A stretch of DNA of 64,000 bases. Origin: Pictodentalium vernedei (taxonomy: Eukaryota > Mollusca > Scaphopoda > Dentaliida > Dentaliidae). Location: contig CM062290.1 of the NCBI GenBank assembly GCA_031216915.1, forward strand, positions 385,374,718 through 385,438,717. Reading direction: 5' to 3'. The notes under the pieces were generated by a model. That model had not been told where the DNA came from and searched no databases. It saw nothing but the letters and a program-made list of their open reading frames with translations. Both the position numbers and the translations under genes were made by a program. Shown here in pieces: positions 22,589-33,764 of this stretch; position 1 is the stretch's first letter, and each line of letters starts with the position of its first letter.

Positions 22589-23270
22589 GGGGGGGGAGGG
22601 TGGGGGGGGGGGGGTAAGAGTGTTCTTGCAAACAAAATTCCTGAATAAATGGAAAATTTTATTTTTTGTGTGAAAGACATAGTGCGTGAATGTTGATTGG
22701 AACAAGCTTAGAGAGCTCATTTTAATGTGAAGTCATAAAGCTGTGTTTTACGTACGAAATTCTGGAATAACTAAAAAAATTGCTTTTTTGACTCAAAAAG
22801 CATGGTGTGCGACCTCTCATTGGAATGAGCTCAAAAAGCTCATTCCAATGGGGTATTTACAAGCGATAAGTACATGTATGTTTAAGAGACAAAAATTAAA
22901 ATTTGAATAGCGATTTTTGCGAAGAATGCAGACAAGTTTTGGCAGTTATGCTGGTAAAAAGGTAAGATATGCAAAGTGGTTGTTTTTTAGAGGCGACATT
23001 TAATTAAGGGGAATTAACCCTTGATTACTGAGCTAACTTCTAAAAGTACTGAAATTTCATGAAGCAATGTGAATAACAGACAACAGTTGCCTAAAAATTT
23101 CATGAATAACTAAAATTTTTATTCCTTTGTCTCGAAAACATGGCATATGACCTTTGTTGGAATGAGCTGAATGCATGTGTTCCAATGAGGGGTCATAAAA
23201 TTTGAACGGAGATTTGTGTGAATAATGCATTAGTACTGCTAGATTTGGGTAAACGGTTCACCCTGGATAC
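22130..23270. repeat. Cluster of decayed family-P-like MITE hairpins inside B2
   Basis: Four palindromic centres of the 'ttggaa(c/t)aagctc ... gagctcattccaa' type lie at about 22277-22312, 22690-22735, 22816-22852 and 23157-23196. They are interspersed with 'gtaaaaaggtaagat' and 'gggtaaacggttca' stretches like MITE ends. B3 lacks this segment, so it was added to B2 after the two loci separated, possibly as nested or tandem insertions. Confidence 0.55.
22530..22618. repeat. TG microsatellite and G-run
   Basis: A (TG)n tract of roughly 50 bp interrupted by TTTG, followed by a G-rich run to about 22614. The His/Thr-rich frames on the minus strand (22475-22720) are artefacts of this repeat. Confidence 0.9.
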
Positions 23271-23329
23271 CACCCCTTCTATAGTAGATCTTTTCTGCAA
23301 ATTTTGTCTAAGATTCTATCAACTTTACA

Positions 23330-26100
23330 AATAAATACGTTCATGAATCACAATCAGATCCACCCCACAATGTTGCATACCAAATATCAAAAGATTCTGC
23401 CTGCTGGATCTGGAGAAGAAGATTTTTTAAGAAATATGCCTGAAATGCACTAAGTTAAAATTTGGGCTCCTATACGGAGCCCAAATATAAACCCAGGGGG
23501 CCGATTTGAACAAACTTGAATCAGATCTACCCCACAATGCTGCTTACCAATTATGAAAAGATTCTGAAGCTGGATCTGGAGAAGAAGATTTTTTAAGAAA
23601 TTTGCCTGAAATGCACTAAGTTTGAATTCGAGCTTCTATAGTGAGCCCAAATATGAAACTAGGAAGCCGATTTGAACAAACTTGAATCAGATCCACCCCA
23701 CAATGTTGCATACCAAATATCAAAAGATTCTGCCTGCTGGATCTGGAGAAGAAGATTTTTTAAGAAATTTGCCCGAAATGCACTAAGTGCGAATTCGGGC
23801 TTCTATATTAAGCCCAAATATGAATCCAGGGGGCCGATTTGAACAAACTTGAATCAGATCCACCCCGCAATGTTGCATACCAAATATCAAAAGATTCTGC
23901 TTGCTGGATCTGGAGAAGAAGATTTTTGAAGAAATTTGCCCGAAATGCACTAAGTTTGAATTCGAGCTTCTATAGTGAGCCCAAATATGAATCCAGGGGG
24001 CCGATTTGAACAAACTTGAATCAGATCCACCCCGCAATGTTGCATACCAAATATCAAAAAATTCTGCCTGCTGGATCTGGAGAAGATGATTTTTGAAGAA
24101 ATTTGCCTGAAATGCACTAAGTTCGAATTCGAGCTTCTATAGTGAGCCCAAATATGAATCTAGGAAGCCGATTTGAACAAACTTGAATCAGATCCACCCC
24201 ACAATGTTGCATACCAAATATCAAAAGATTCTGCCTGCTGGATCTGGAGAAGAAGATTTTTTAAGAAATTTGCCCGAAATGCACTAAGTGCGAATTCGGG
24301 CTTCTATATTAAGCCCAAATATGAATCCAGGGGGCCGATTTGAACAAACTTGAATCAGATCCACCCCGCAATGTTGCATACCAAATATCAAAAGATTCTG
24401 CCTGCTGGATCTGGAGAAGAAGATTTTTGAAGAAATTTGCCCGAAATGCACTAAGTTTGAATTCGAGCTTCTATAGTGAGCCCAAATATGAATCCAGGGG
24501 GCCGATTTGAACAAACTTGAATCAGATCCACCCCGCAATGTTGCATACCAAATATCAAAAGATTCTGCCTGCTGGATCTGCAGAAGATGATTTTTTAAGA
24601 AATTTGCCTGAAATGCACTAAGTTCGAATTCGAGCTTCTATAGGAAGCCCAAATATGAATCTAGGGAGCCGATTCAAACAAATTTGCATCAGATCCATCC
24701 CACAATGTTGCATACCAAATATCAAAAGATTCTGCCTGCTGGATCTGGAGAAGAAAATTTTTTAAGAAATTTGCCTGAAATGCACTAAGTTCGAATTCGA
24801 GCTTCTATAGTGAGCCCAAATATGAATCTAGGAAGCCGATTTGAACAAACTTGAATCAGATCCACCCCACAATGTTGCATACCAAATATCAAAAGATTCT
24901 GCCTGCTGGATCTGGAGAAGAAGATTTTTTAATAAATTTGCTTGAAATGCACTAAGTTCAAATTTGGGCTCCTATACTGAGCCCAAATATAAACCCAGGG
25001 GGCCGATTTGAACAAACTTGAATCAGATCCACCCCACAATGTTGCTTACCAAATATGAAAAGATTCTGCCTGCTGGATCTGGAGAAGAAGATTTTTTAAG
25101 AAATTTGCATGAAATGCATAAAGTTCAAATTCGAGCTTCTATAGTGAGCCCAAATATGAATCTAGGAAGCCGATTTGAACAAACTTGAATCAGATCTACC
25201 CCACAATGTTGCATACCAAATATCAAAAGATTCTGCCTTCTGGATCTGGAGAAGAAGATTTTTTAAGAAATTTGCCTAAATGCACTAAGTTCGAAATCGG
25301 GCTCCTATACTGAGCCCAAATATGAACCCAGGGGGCCAATTTGAACAAACTTGAATCAGATCCACCCTACAATGTTGCATACCAAATATCAAAAGATTCT
25401 GCCTGCTGGATCTGGAGAAGAAGATTTTTTAAGAAATTTGCCTGAAATGCACTAAGTTCGAAATCGGGCTCCTATACTGAGCCCAAATATTAACCCAGGG
25501 GGCCGATTTGAACAATCTTGAATCAGATCCACCCCACAATGTTGCTTACCAAATATGAAAACATTCTGCCTGCTGGATCTGGAGAAGAAGATTTTTTAAG
25601 AAATTTGCCTGAAATGCACTAAGTTCGAATTTGGGCTTCTATAGTAAGCCTAAATATGAATCCAGGGGGCCGATTTGAACAAACTTGAATCAGATCTACC
25701 CCGCAACGTTGCATACCAAATATCAAAAGATTCTGCCTGCTGGATCTGGAGAAGAAGATTTTTGAAGAAATTTGCCTGAAATGCACTAAATTCGAATTCG
25801 AGCTCCTATAGTGAGCCCAAATATGAATCTAGGGAGCCGATTTGAACAAACTTGAATCAGATCCACCCCACAATGTTGCATACCAAATATCAAAAGATTC
25901 TGCCTGCTGGTTCTGGAGAAGAAGATTTTTTAAGAAATTTGCCTGAAATGCACTAAGTTCGAAATCGGGCTCCTATACTGAGCCCAAATATGAACCCAGG
26001 GGGCCGATTTGAACAAACTTGAATCAGATCCACCCTACAATGTTGCATACCAAATATCAAAAGATTCTGCCTGCTGGATCTGGAGAAGAAGATTTTTTAA
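23330..26100. repeat. About 167-bp tandem array, core of B2
   Basis: About 16 units. The landmark 'gttgcataccaaatatc' falls at about 23372, 23704, 23871, 24039, 24207, 24374, 24541, 24709 and 24877, a spacing of 167-168 bp. The two 84-aa minus frames at 23783-24037 and 24284-24538 differ by one residue and are exactly 501 bp apart. That shows a three-unit higher-order repeat, not a gene pair. Confidence 0.9.
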
Positions 26101-26890
26101 TGTTTTTCCCATTGCCTACAGTGTTAAAAAGTGCTGACTCAGCACTTTTTCAAAGTCCCGAAACTGTACCCTATGATAAAACCGATGGCAATTTTTTTTT
26201 ACCAATCCTTTCTGTTGGTCCTAAGGAAGCTGCACACCAAATAAAAATTCTCAGTGCCGTGCAGTTATGGAGATATGGGCGTTTTAATTTTTTTCTATTT
26301 TTAGCTCCTGCGGATCCCACGGGGCTGCGGGAAAATTTTTTTTTGCATAAATCAAGTACTCATGACCCAATAAGCCCTCACATAAAATTTGGTTCAAATC
26401 AGCCTCTCGGTTTGGAAAATAGAAATTTTGGGCGGGGCAAAAAATTTTGCCCCTCCCATAACGACGCCAAGTATAGCCCCACAAACTTCTCTTGAACAAA
26501 TCTGAGTCTACACCTCAAAAGGAAGCTGCACACCAAATATCAAGTCTCTGCTACTGCTGGTTCATGAGAAGAAGATTTACAAAGATTTTGGTGCCCCTTG
26601 GGGGCGTGGCACCACCCAGGAGGAGGGGCAACTTCATTTGAACAAATCTGAATTGGCATTAGGTAATAAACATTTAGCCAACATTTGAATAAAATTGGGC
26701 TAGTGGTTTAGGAGGAGAAGTCGATAATGTAAAGTTAACGCCGGACGGACGACGACGGACGACGGACAGAAAGTGATTAGTAAAGCTCCCCTTGAGCTTC
26801 GCTCAGGTGAGCTAAAAAACGCCCGCCCACATGCAATTTTAGAAAAAATGGCCTGAGAAACAGATCTACTTTGTGGGGCCTTATTTCTGA

Positions 26891-27450
26891 ATTTTAATCA
26901 AAATTCATTCATTCCATAACCAAAACAAGTTATAAAATCTAAAACACATGCTCCATGTTGCATCCTATGAATACAATACCACCTTTATCAATAGCACTAG
27001 GTAAATTCATGAAACTGTTTTTGTTTATAAAAATATGTTGAGAAAGTTTTATAGACAGGTAACGCAGGTCTCCAGAAAATTTTTTTTAGACTCTTTCAAG
27101 ACCTTTGTTTTTTACAACTTTTCCAGACACTATATAGTCATTATAGGTCTCTCAACTCAAAACCTAATGTCAAAAGAAAAATTAAAAGAAGGACAAATAA
27201 GGAAAATTACAAAACATAATGACCATATCTGGTCAGTGATATTTAACTGGTTGAGTGCTAGAAGTCAGAAGAAATGAGGGTACATGTACTAGGGAAAAAG
27301 CCAACATTTTCCTTGCTCAAGATTCCTATTTACTTGAACGGAACTAATAACTGGCACTCTCCAATAATTTCTAATAAACAAATACTGAATAACAAATTCA
27401 GACAACCCAAAATAATTCGGCCCTCAACCAGTTAAAAAAAAATCACGATT
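26891..27450. other. AT-rich spacer, nothing recognised
   Basis: Unique-looking DNA. The 80-aa frame at 27035-27277 has no motif or codon pattern that sets it apart from chance. Confidence 0.45.
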
Positions 27451-27702
27451 TTAACCCTTTACCTAACCTGAAAAGCAGACGACACTTGCAAAAATAATTC
27501 TTGAATAACTAATTTTTTTCATTTTTTGTCTCGAAAACATAGGTTATGACCCCTCGCTGGAACGAGCTCGACGAGCTCGTTCCAACGAGGGGTCATAACC
27601 TATGTTTTTGAGACAAAAAATGAAAAAAATAATGAAAAGTAATTGGCGATTTTTGAGAATAGCGCTGGCCGGTTTTGGCCGTTACGTTAGGTAAAGGGTT
27701 AA
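27451..27702. mobile_element. Family-P MITE, best-preserved copy
   Basis: The element 27455-27698 (244 bp) lies between TTAA at 27451-27454 and 27699-27702. The ends CCCTTTACCTAAC and GTTAGGTAAAGGG are perfect inverted copies. The centre is a ~110-bp near-perfect palindrome meeting at 'gagctcgacgagctc'. It makes a good reference for the family. Confidence 0.87.
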
Positions 27703-27729
27703 ATGTTATTAAATTTAATCAATTTTGTT

Positions 27730-27971
27730 TTAACTCTTTAAACTGCTGAGTATTTTCAAAATAATTCTCATCAAATCTATTCATGGCTGCTGTTAAGCAG
27801 CCATGACTAGATTTGATGAAGAATTCATCTAACTATAATTGAAGAAGCCATTGGTGAAAAAACTATAAAATTTAGAGAGAGAAAATTATATTGAATGTGC
27901 TCAAATTATACTTATTTCGGTGACAAGAGAAACTGGGCAGGAATATCTGCCAGCAGTGTGCAAGGAGTTAA
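27730..27971. mobile_element. Second TTAA-type MITE
   Basis: Flanked by TTAA at 27730-27733 and 27968-27971. The ends CTCTTTAAACTGCTG and the complement CTCCTTGCACACTGCTG are imperfect inverted repeats. The hairpin 27768-27819 ('catcaaatct', 'catggctgct' and complement) sits inside. It is distinct in sequence from family P but has the same TTAA target. Confidence 0.6.
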
Positions 27972-28033
27972 ACACATAGCTCAGTGCCCCTCACCAGAAC
28001 AAGCTCCTGTTTAGGGTCATAAGCTATGTTTTA

Positions 28034-28444
28034 AAGCAAAGAATTGGGGGGTGCAGTGGAGTTGCGGTAACAGGTTCTCGTCAGATCACCAAACTTAAGC
28101 AAAGTCGAGCCCGGTTAATCCTTGGATGGGTGACCGTCTTAGCGATCGATTCGGACTCCCGCGTTGTGTTCTTGGGCAAGACACTTAAACCCAATTGTCC
28201 ACATGGGGGCACGATGATGCTGTGTACTAAGGCGTGCTGCACGTCGATGGTGCGCATGTCTTCAACCAATCTAACCCTGTCTGTGCTGCTGTGCGGAGTT
28301 ACGATATTGGGGAGCTGGCAGATGCTCGTCGTTGCTCGGTGGTTCTCTCCGGCTTCCTCCACTCGTAAAACTGTCACGGTCATGATTAGCCATTCGTGCA
28401 AAGTATGTGACCTTAAACACCAATAAATAAATAAGCAAAGAATT
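28034..28444 (+). mobile_element. 5S rRNA-headed SINE with 12-bp target duplication
   Basis: The insert 28046-28432 lies between perfect 'aagcaaagaatt' copies (28034-28045 and 28433-28444). Its head, about 28046-28140, resembles 5S rRNA with an internal pol III promoter: 'cagatcaccaaacttaagc' and 'ccttggatgggtgacc' correspond to the 5S middle and box C region. The body ('cttgggcaagacactt') and (AATA)n tail are the same as in the tRNA-headed SINEs. ORFs through it (28081-28461, 28130-28426) are not genes. This is a full-length 5S-derived SINE. Confidence 0.88.
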
Positions 28445-28505
28445 AATTTTTTTTCAGTCAATCAAGTAAATTGATCTGCAGGTATCACCCTCTGGTCATG
28501 TTAGG

Positions 28506-29020
28506 TTAACCCTTTACCCACGACACACAATATCAAAATTTAATATTTTAATAATTATTTTTTTCCAATTTTTCCAAATATTTCAACAAAACCATATGAT
28601 GTGACACCCTCATTGGAACAAGCTCAATGAGCTTGTTCCAATGAAGGGTCACATTATAGCTATAGTTTTGTTAAAGGTTTCTGAAAAATGGTTCTTCAAC
28701 TGCTCAATTTCTGGCCTTTAGATTACCCCAATTTCACACTGTTTACAGGTGTGCCCAAATTAAAGAAGGTGTGAAAACATAAAGAAAATTATATAAATTC
28801 TCTGTGTCGCTTCTACATTTGAGAATAACTTCCATCATAATATGATCATAGAAATACAAAGAAAGGCATGGTAATAAAACTTAACAGGTAACACTATTAT
28901 TTCTGGTTTTAATAAGCCCAAATTTGGGCAAAACGGTGTGCCCAAAATAATTCAATTTAAGGGCCTGCAATTTGTATATTATGCAGGCAGTTAGGGCCAA
29001 TTTGTTAGGTCAAGGGTTAA
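28506..29020. mobile_element. Family-P MITE, long variant
   Basis: TTAA at 28506-28509 and 29017-29020 bracket CCCTTTACCC... and ...TAGGTCAAGGG. The left half has the palindrome 'cattggaacaagctcaatg', the usual centre. The extra length comes from about 28730-28970, a segment with 'ggtgtgcccaaa' at both sides, probably a further insertion. Confidence 0.65.
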
Positions 29021-29102
29021 CATTCTCTGACAATATTTCCATGTTAAAGAATCATTTTTCTGTGACTAATCTAGAAGCATCAATGCTGACACCAAAGTCC
29101 TT

Positions 29103-29512
29103 AGATAACACCTAAAAAAGTTACAAATCTTGTTTCTCAGGCCCTCCCACACAGGCCTTTTGGCTACCGCATGCTCTTTTTTTATAACCAATACAAAGTT
29201 AAAACAAGCCAAGACCAATACCGGGTCTGGACCTGCGTCGCTGCATGCAATTGATTACAGAAATGAACAGACTTCAAAGTATCGGCAAACAGGAAGTGTC
29301 TGCATGGCAGATCTGAAAATTAGATACACGATACAACTCATCATTATGAAGCAGCAGACCAAATATAAAATCATTCCCTTTCATAGAAGCCAAGAAAACT
29401 TTGACGGAAGAAGTGTTTTGGACGGACTGATGGATGGACGGACTGATGGACGGACTGACGGAGTCGAGTGGTTACTAGACCTGCTCTGCCGCTGGCGACG
29501 TAGATAAAAATA
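29103..29512 (+). mobile_element. B3-locus outer flank and 3' end of another tandem-core-type element
   Basis: Bases 29103-29190 match the outer flank of B2 (about 21612-21700). From about 29200 comes a different sequence that ends with a GACGGACTGAT tandem (29421-29460) and 'ctgctctgccgctggcg', then 'gtagataaaaata'. GACGG-rich leads precede the 3' ends of the A and B elements, so this is probably the end of a third family. A3 follows immediately. Confidence 0.45.
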
Positions 29513-30417
29513 ATGAAAGTGGCAATGACACTGTAGCTTAACTTGACTGTGTGTAGTGTTTGATGAAAAGGATAATGTTCATTGTTTATGAAAGGATTAT
29601 GAAATAAGACAAGAATTCTGATAATGGAGAATATGTTAATTTCTGTTCCCAACATGCTATGCCTTCAATAAGAATAATTTGAGGTGTAGACTGTATTAAA
29701 GAATTGAGGCCAGGGTTGATGTGGCCCTCACAGTTAAAGTATGTCAACCAAAGTTACCAAGTTACAGTAAAATCAATCCAAAACGAGCCATCCTACAAGG
29801 TACAATGAAATCTCTTCATAAATATGACTTGTGGACTTTGCTAAAGGAATCTACATCACATGATGGTCTGGCGGTCACGGTTGACCGATTGTGACTAAAA
29901 TAGGCCAGTTATATCTTGATATCATAAGTTATCCTACCAAGTTACAATGAAATCCCTTCATAAAAACAACCAGTAGACAGTGTGCTAAAGGAATATAGGT
30001 CACTTGCCTAAGCGGTAACGGCTGACCAATCGTGATCAAAATACGACTGTCTCATCTAGACATCATACCAAGTTATCCTTCCAAGGTACAATGAAATTGC
30101 TTCATAAATATGAACTGTAGACTGTGCTAAACAAATCTAGGTCATGTGTATGTGTGGCTGTCATGGTTGACCGATCACGGCCAAAATTGGACCTTCTCAT
30201 CTAGACATTATACAAAATAGGACGTTCTCATCTAGACATTATACAGAGTCATCCTACCAAATTACAATAAAATCCCTTCATAAATACGACCTGTAGACTG
30301 TGCTAAAGGTATTTTTTGGCCCATGTAGCCATCAGGTTGACCGATCGTGACCAAAAGGGGACGTTCCTAACTAGACATTATACAGTCATACTACCAAGTT
30401 ATAATGAAATCCCTTCA
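29513..30417 (+). mobile_element. Tandem-core element A3, 3' truncated
   Basis: The 5' end 'atgaaagtggcaatgacac' and 'tgtagcttaacttgac' match A1 and A2. The core units carry 'accaagttacaatgaaatc' and 'gtagactgtgctaaa', the A2-type core, five to six units. A SINE begins at 30418 and the A 3' hairpin is not found beyond it, so the element is incomplete. Confidence 0.65.
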
Positions 30418-30790
30418 TATTTATTTTTTTATTTATTTATTGGTGTTTAAGGTCACATACTTATGCACAATGGCTAATCATGACTGTGGCAGTTTTACAG
30501 GTGGAGGAAGCCGGAGTACCCAGAGAGAACCACCAAGCATCGACAAGAAACTGCCATCCCCTCAACATTCTAACTCTGTTCAAGCTCCGCCCAAGCAGGG
30601 TTACAGCAGTTGAAGACATGTGCACCATCGTTGAGCAGTATGCTTTAGAACACAGCATCATCATGCCCCGATGTAGGCAACTGGGATAAAGTGCTGCCCA
30701 AGGACACAATGTGGGTCGTCCCGGACAGGGATCGAACTCGGAACCTCTAGCATAGAAGTCCAACAGTCTACCGCTGAGCCACCACGCACC
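30418..30790 (-). mobile_element. tRNA-headed SINE
   Basis: Minus-strand head 'ggtgcgtggtggctcagc' (A-box-like tggctcagcggtagactg), B-box-like 'gagttcgatccctg', the shared body, and a tail of (AAATA)n at 30418-30440. No clear target duplication, but it sits at the broken end of A3, so it or a later deletion removed the A3 terminus. The frames 30404-30613, 30461-30763 and 30480-30689 are SINE translations. Confidence 0.78.
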
Positions 30791-30839
30791 TTTTTTCCAA
30801 GTTAATAAAATTTATAAATTTGTCCCGAGAGTGCAACAA

Positions 30840-32825
30840 GGCTTTGCAATGCTTTAATGAACTCAAGGGACGAAATACACCACCACCCATGCAGTTCTGG
30901 ACTGTAGATTATGAGGCTTAAGACATAAAACAACAAAGAACAGGAACTTTTGATGGCAAAGAAATAATTACAGAAAATAAAAAATAAAATAAACAAGAGG
31001 CCCCAAGGATCCTTAATTGCTCACCGGCCAAAGTGGTTCAAAGAAGTATTTGGGGGTCACATTCAGTTCGACATGGTTCATCAACACTACAAAGGAATGA
31101 AGTCATGAGAGACAAGTTTTATGGAACTAGGGCCATAGCTTGAACAAACATGAATCTTACCCCCCTAAGGATGTTGCATACCAAATATCAAAAGCATTTA
31201 TCTGCTGGATCTGAAGAAGATTTTTTTTCCCCACAGTGAGCCCAAATATGAACCCCGGGACTTGTCTTGAACAAACTTGAACCTCACCCCCTAGGGATGC
31301 TGCATGCCAAATATCAAAACATTCCGACTGCTGAATCTGAAGATTTTTAAAGAAAAATTCCTCATATTGACTAAGTTATAATTCGGGTTCCCACAGGGAG
31401 CCCAAATATGAACCCAGGGACTGCTTTAACAAACTTGAATCTCACCCCCAAGGATGCTACACGCCACATATCAAAACATTCCGACTGCTGGATCTGAAGA
31501 AGAAGATTTTTTAAGAAAATTCCTCATTTCGAACTATGTTACAATTCAAGCTCCCGCAGTGAGTCCAAATATGAACCTAGCGACATGGCTTGAACAAACT
31601 TGAATCTCACCCCCCTAAGGATGCTGCATACCCAATATCAAAAGATTCGGCCTGCTGGATCTGGAGAAGAAGATTTTTAAAGAAATTTGCCTGAAATGCA
31701 CTAAGTTCAAATTGGGCTCCTATATTGAGCCCAAATATGAACCCAGGGGTCGATTTGAACAAACTTGAATCAGATCCACCTCACAATGCTGCATACCAAA
31801 TATACCTACTGGATCTGAAGACGATTTTTAAAGAAAATTCATCATTTTGAACTAAGTTATAATTTGGGCTACCACAGTGAGCCCAAATATGAACCCAGGG
31901 ACTTGGCTTGAACAAACTTGAATCTCACCCCCCTAAGGATGCTGCATACCCAATATCAAAAGATTCTGCCTGCTGGATCTTGAGAAGAAGATTTTGAAAG
32001 AAATTTGCCTGAAATGCACTAAGTTCGAATTCGGGCTTCTATACTGAGCCCAAATATGAATCCAGGGGGCCAATTTGAACAAACTTAAATCAGATCCACC
32101 CCACAATGTTGCATACCAAATATCGAAAGATTCTGCCTGCTGGATCTGGAGAAGAAGATTTTTTAAGAAATTTGCCTGAAATGCACAAAGTTCAAATTTG
32201 GGCTTCTATACTGAGCCCAAATGTCAATCCAGGGGGCCGATTTAAACAAACTTGAATCAGATCCACCCCACAATGTTGCATACCAAATATCAAAAGATTC
32301 TGCCTGCTGGATCTGGAGAAGAAGATTTTTTAAGAAATTTGCCTGAAATGCACTATGTTCGAATTTGGGCTTCCATAGTGAGCCCAAATATGAATCCAGG
32401 GGGCCGATTTGAACAAACTTGAATCAGACCCATACCAAGATGCTGCATACTAAGTATCCAAAGATTCCACCCACTGGTTCTGAGAAGATGATTTTTTAAT
32501 AATTTTTCTATAATTCATACGGTGCTATCAGAGTTATGCCCCCTATGGAGCCCCAAGTGGGCATGTCCATTTCATTTGAACAAACTTGAATTGACATATG
32601 GTAATGAACATCCATACCAAGTTTCAAGCAAATCGACCTAGCGGTTTCAGAGGAGAAGTCGTTTGAAAAATGTTCACGACGCGGGACGGACGGACGATGA
32701 CGACGGACGGCAAGTGATAAGTTTAGCTCCCTTCGGTGAGCTAAAAACCACCCGCCAGCAAGCAATGTTATAAAACAAAAAATGACCTGAGAAACAGAAA
32801 ATCTATTTTATGAGGCCTAAAACAA
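30840..32825. mobile_element. B3 locus: tandem-core element paralogous to B2
   Basis: B3 proper runs from 'acaagaggccccaaggatcc' (30993) to 'cttcggtgagcta' (32743). The ~150 bp upstream ('gaaatacaccaccaccc', 'gaacttttgatggcaaag') matches 21790-21890, and the ~80 bp downstream ('gacctgagaaacaga') matches 26840-26880. The core has about eight ~165-bp units (31140-32460) against about 16 in B2. The 3' lead contains 'cggacggacgatgacgacgg' and 'aagtgataagtttagctcc'. Confidence 0.65.
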
Positions 32826-32939
32826 GAATTTTTCCCAAATGTAGTGAATCGTCTTAAAAACTATCCAATTTGCCAGAGACATATTCAATTAACAGTGGTA
32901 TTCATTTAACAGGGATTTGTCATCTTCCTGTATTCTAGT

Positions 32940-33061
32940 GATAAACTGAGTATTTATTCCATATTGTTGTTTTTTTTTAAATTTTTCAAAAAATTTCTAC
33001 AAAACCATATCATGTGACACATCAATGGAATGCGCTCATTCCAATGAGGGGGTCACATGAT
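32940..33061. repeat. Family-P-like MITE fragment
   Basis: It has the variant centre 'acaaaaccatatcatgtgac' and its complement around a short 'cattccaatg' loop, as in 35690-35790 and 50540-50650. Intact ends are not visible. The hAT element at 33070 starts at its right edge. Confidence 0.5.
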
Positions 33062-33548
33062 ATGGTATTTAGTACTGAAATGGTTAACCCGGATAATCAG
33101 TTAGAAACCAGTTAGCTACCCAACCAATTAGAAAAAACATCAGCCGGTTATCCGAAATATTGATAATGATCGTCATTCCACATTTAAAATGTAGTAAATC
33201 TGCCACTTCTACTTTGTGATAGATTACACATCGAAGCCGTGTTGTATATATTGAGAAATAATCGACTTTGGCGTTCAAGACTTCGTTAATGATCAGCAGT
33301 TTCTGTGAATAATGAGTAATTGCATAAACTATTCCGTAGTGTGCATACAAACGAACGTTGTTGACTACTAGACAACGTTCGTTTGTATACACACTACGGA
33401 ATAGTTCGAGAATACTGCTTTCCAATTCCTGTAGTTTTGATCCCATATTCGGGGAAATAATGGCTACGGATAACCGGATATTATACTGTTATCGCTCTTG
33501 GTTAGACGGTTACGAAAATGAGCCAAACATTTCAGCCCTAATGGTATT
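33062..33548. mobile_element. hAT-type MITE with perfect 8-bp duplication
   Basis: The element 33070-33540 (471 bp) is flanked by ATGGTATT at 33062-33069 and 33541-33548. The ends TAGTACTGAAATGGTT and AAACATTTCAGCCCTA are inverted with a few mismatches. A hairpin with ~36-bp arms ('aaactattccgtagtgtg' and complement) lies at about 33328-33408. The internal frame 33084-33446 has no transposase motif. Confidence 0.82.
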
Positions 33549-33764
33549 GCTGAAATTTTTTGAAAAAAAAAAAAAGAGTTTTTTTCCCCACTACTCACTC
33601 ACTATATTTATTAGACAGTTATGCAATAGATTTGTCAAGCAGATATGATGGAAAGGTACGGTTTCTACATAAAACACATTTGTCTTTGGTCTACTGTTTT
33701 CAAACAATGATGTGTCATGGCAAAACAGAAATGTCGTTTCAGAAACATTTCCATTGTTTCCATT

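Larger units (their letters stand above)
21612..26890. mobile_element. B2 locus: tandem-core element with shared outer flanks
   Basis: B2 proper runs from 'acaagaggccccacgtggc' (21897) to the 3' hairpin ending 'gctcaggtgagcta' (26814). Outside it, 'atctgtttctcaggcca' (about 21637) and its complement near 26848-26862 form an outer inverted pair. The same outer sequences flank B3 (29103-32825). B is therefore nested in an older repeated unit, or the whole locus was duplicated. No protein-coding gene is seen. Confidence 0.6.

Noticed and set aside
22475-22720. His/Thr/Pro-rich proteins
   Set aside because: Translation of a TG microsatellite and G-run.
23783-24538. Two paralogous 84-aa genes
   Set aside because: Frames through a tandem repeat whose three-unit period is divisible by three.
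23330-26100. CRISPR-like array
   Set aside because: Whole ~167-bp units repeat with scattered mutations; there are no short constant repeats with unique spacers, and the context is a eukaryotic mobile element.
28046-28140. 5S rRNA gene
   Set aside because: Only part of the molecule is recognisable. It is joined to a SINE body and tail within one target duplication, so it is a SINE head.
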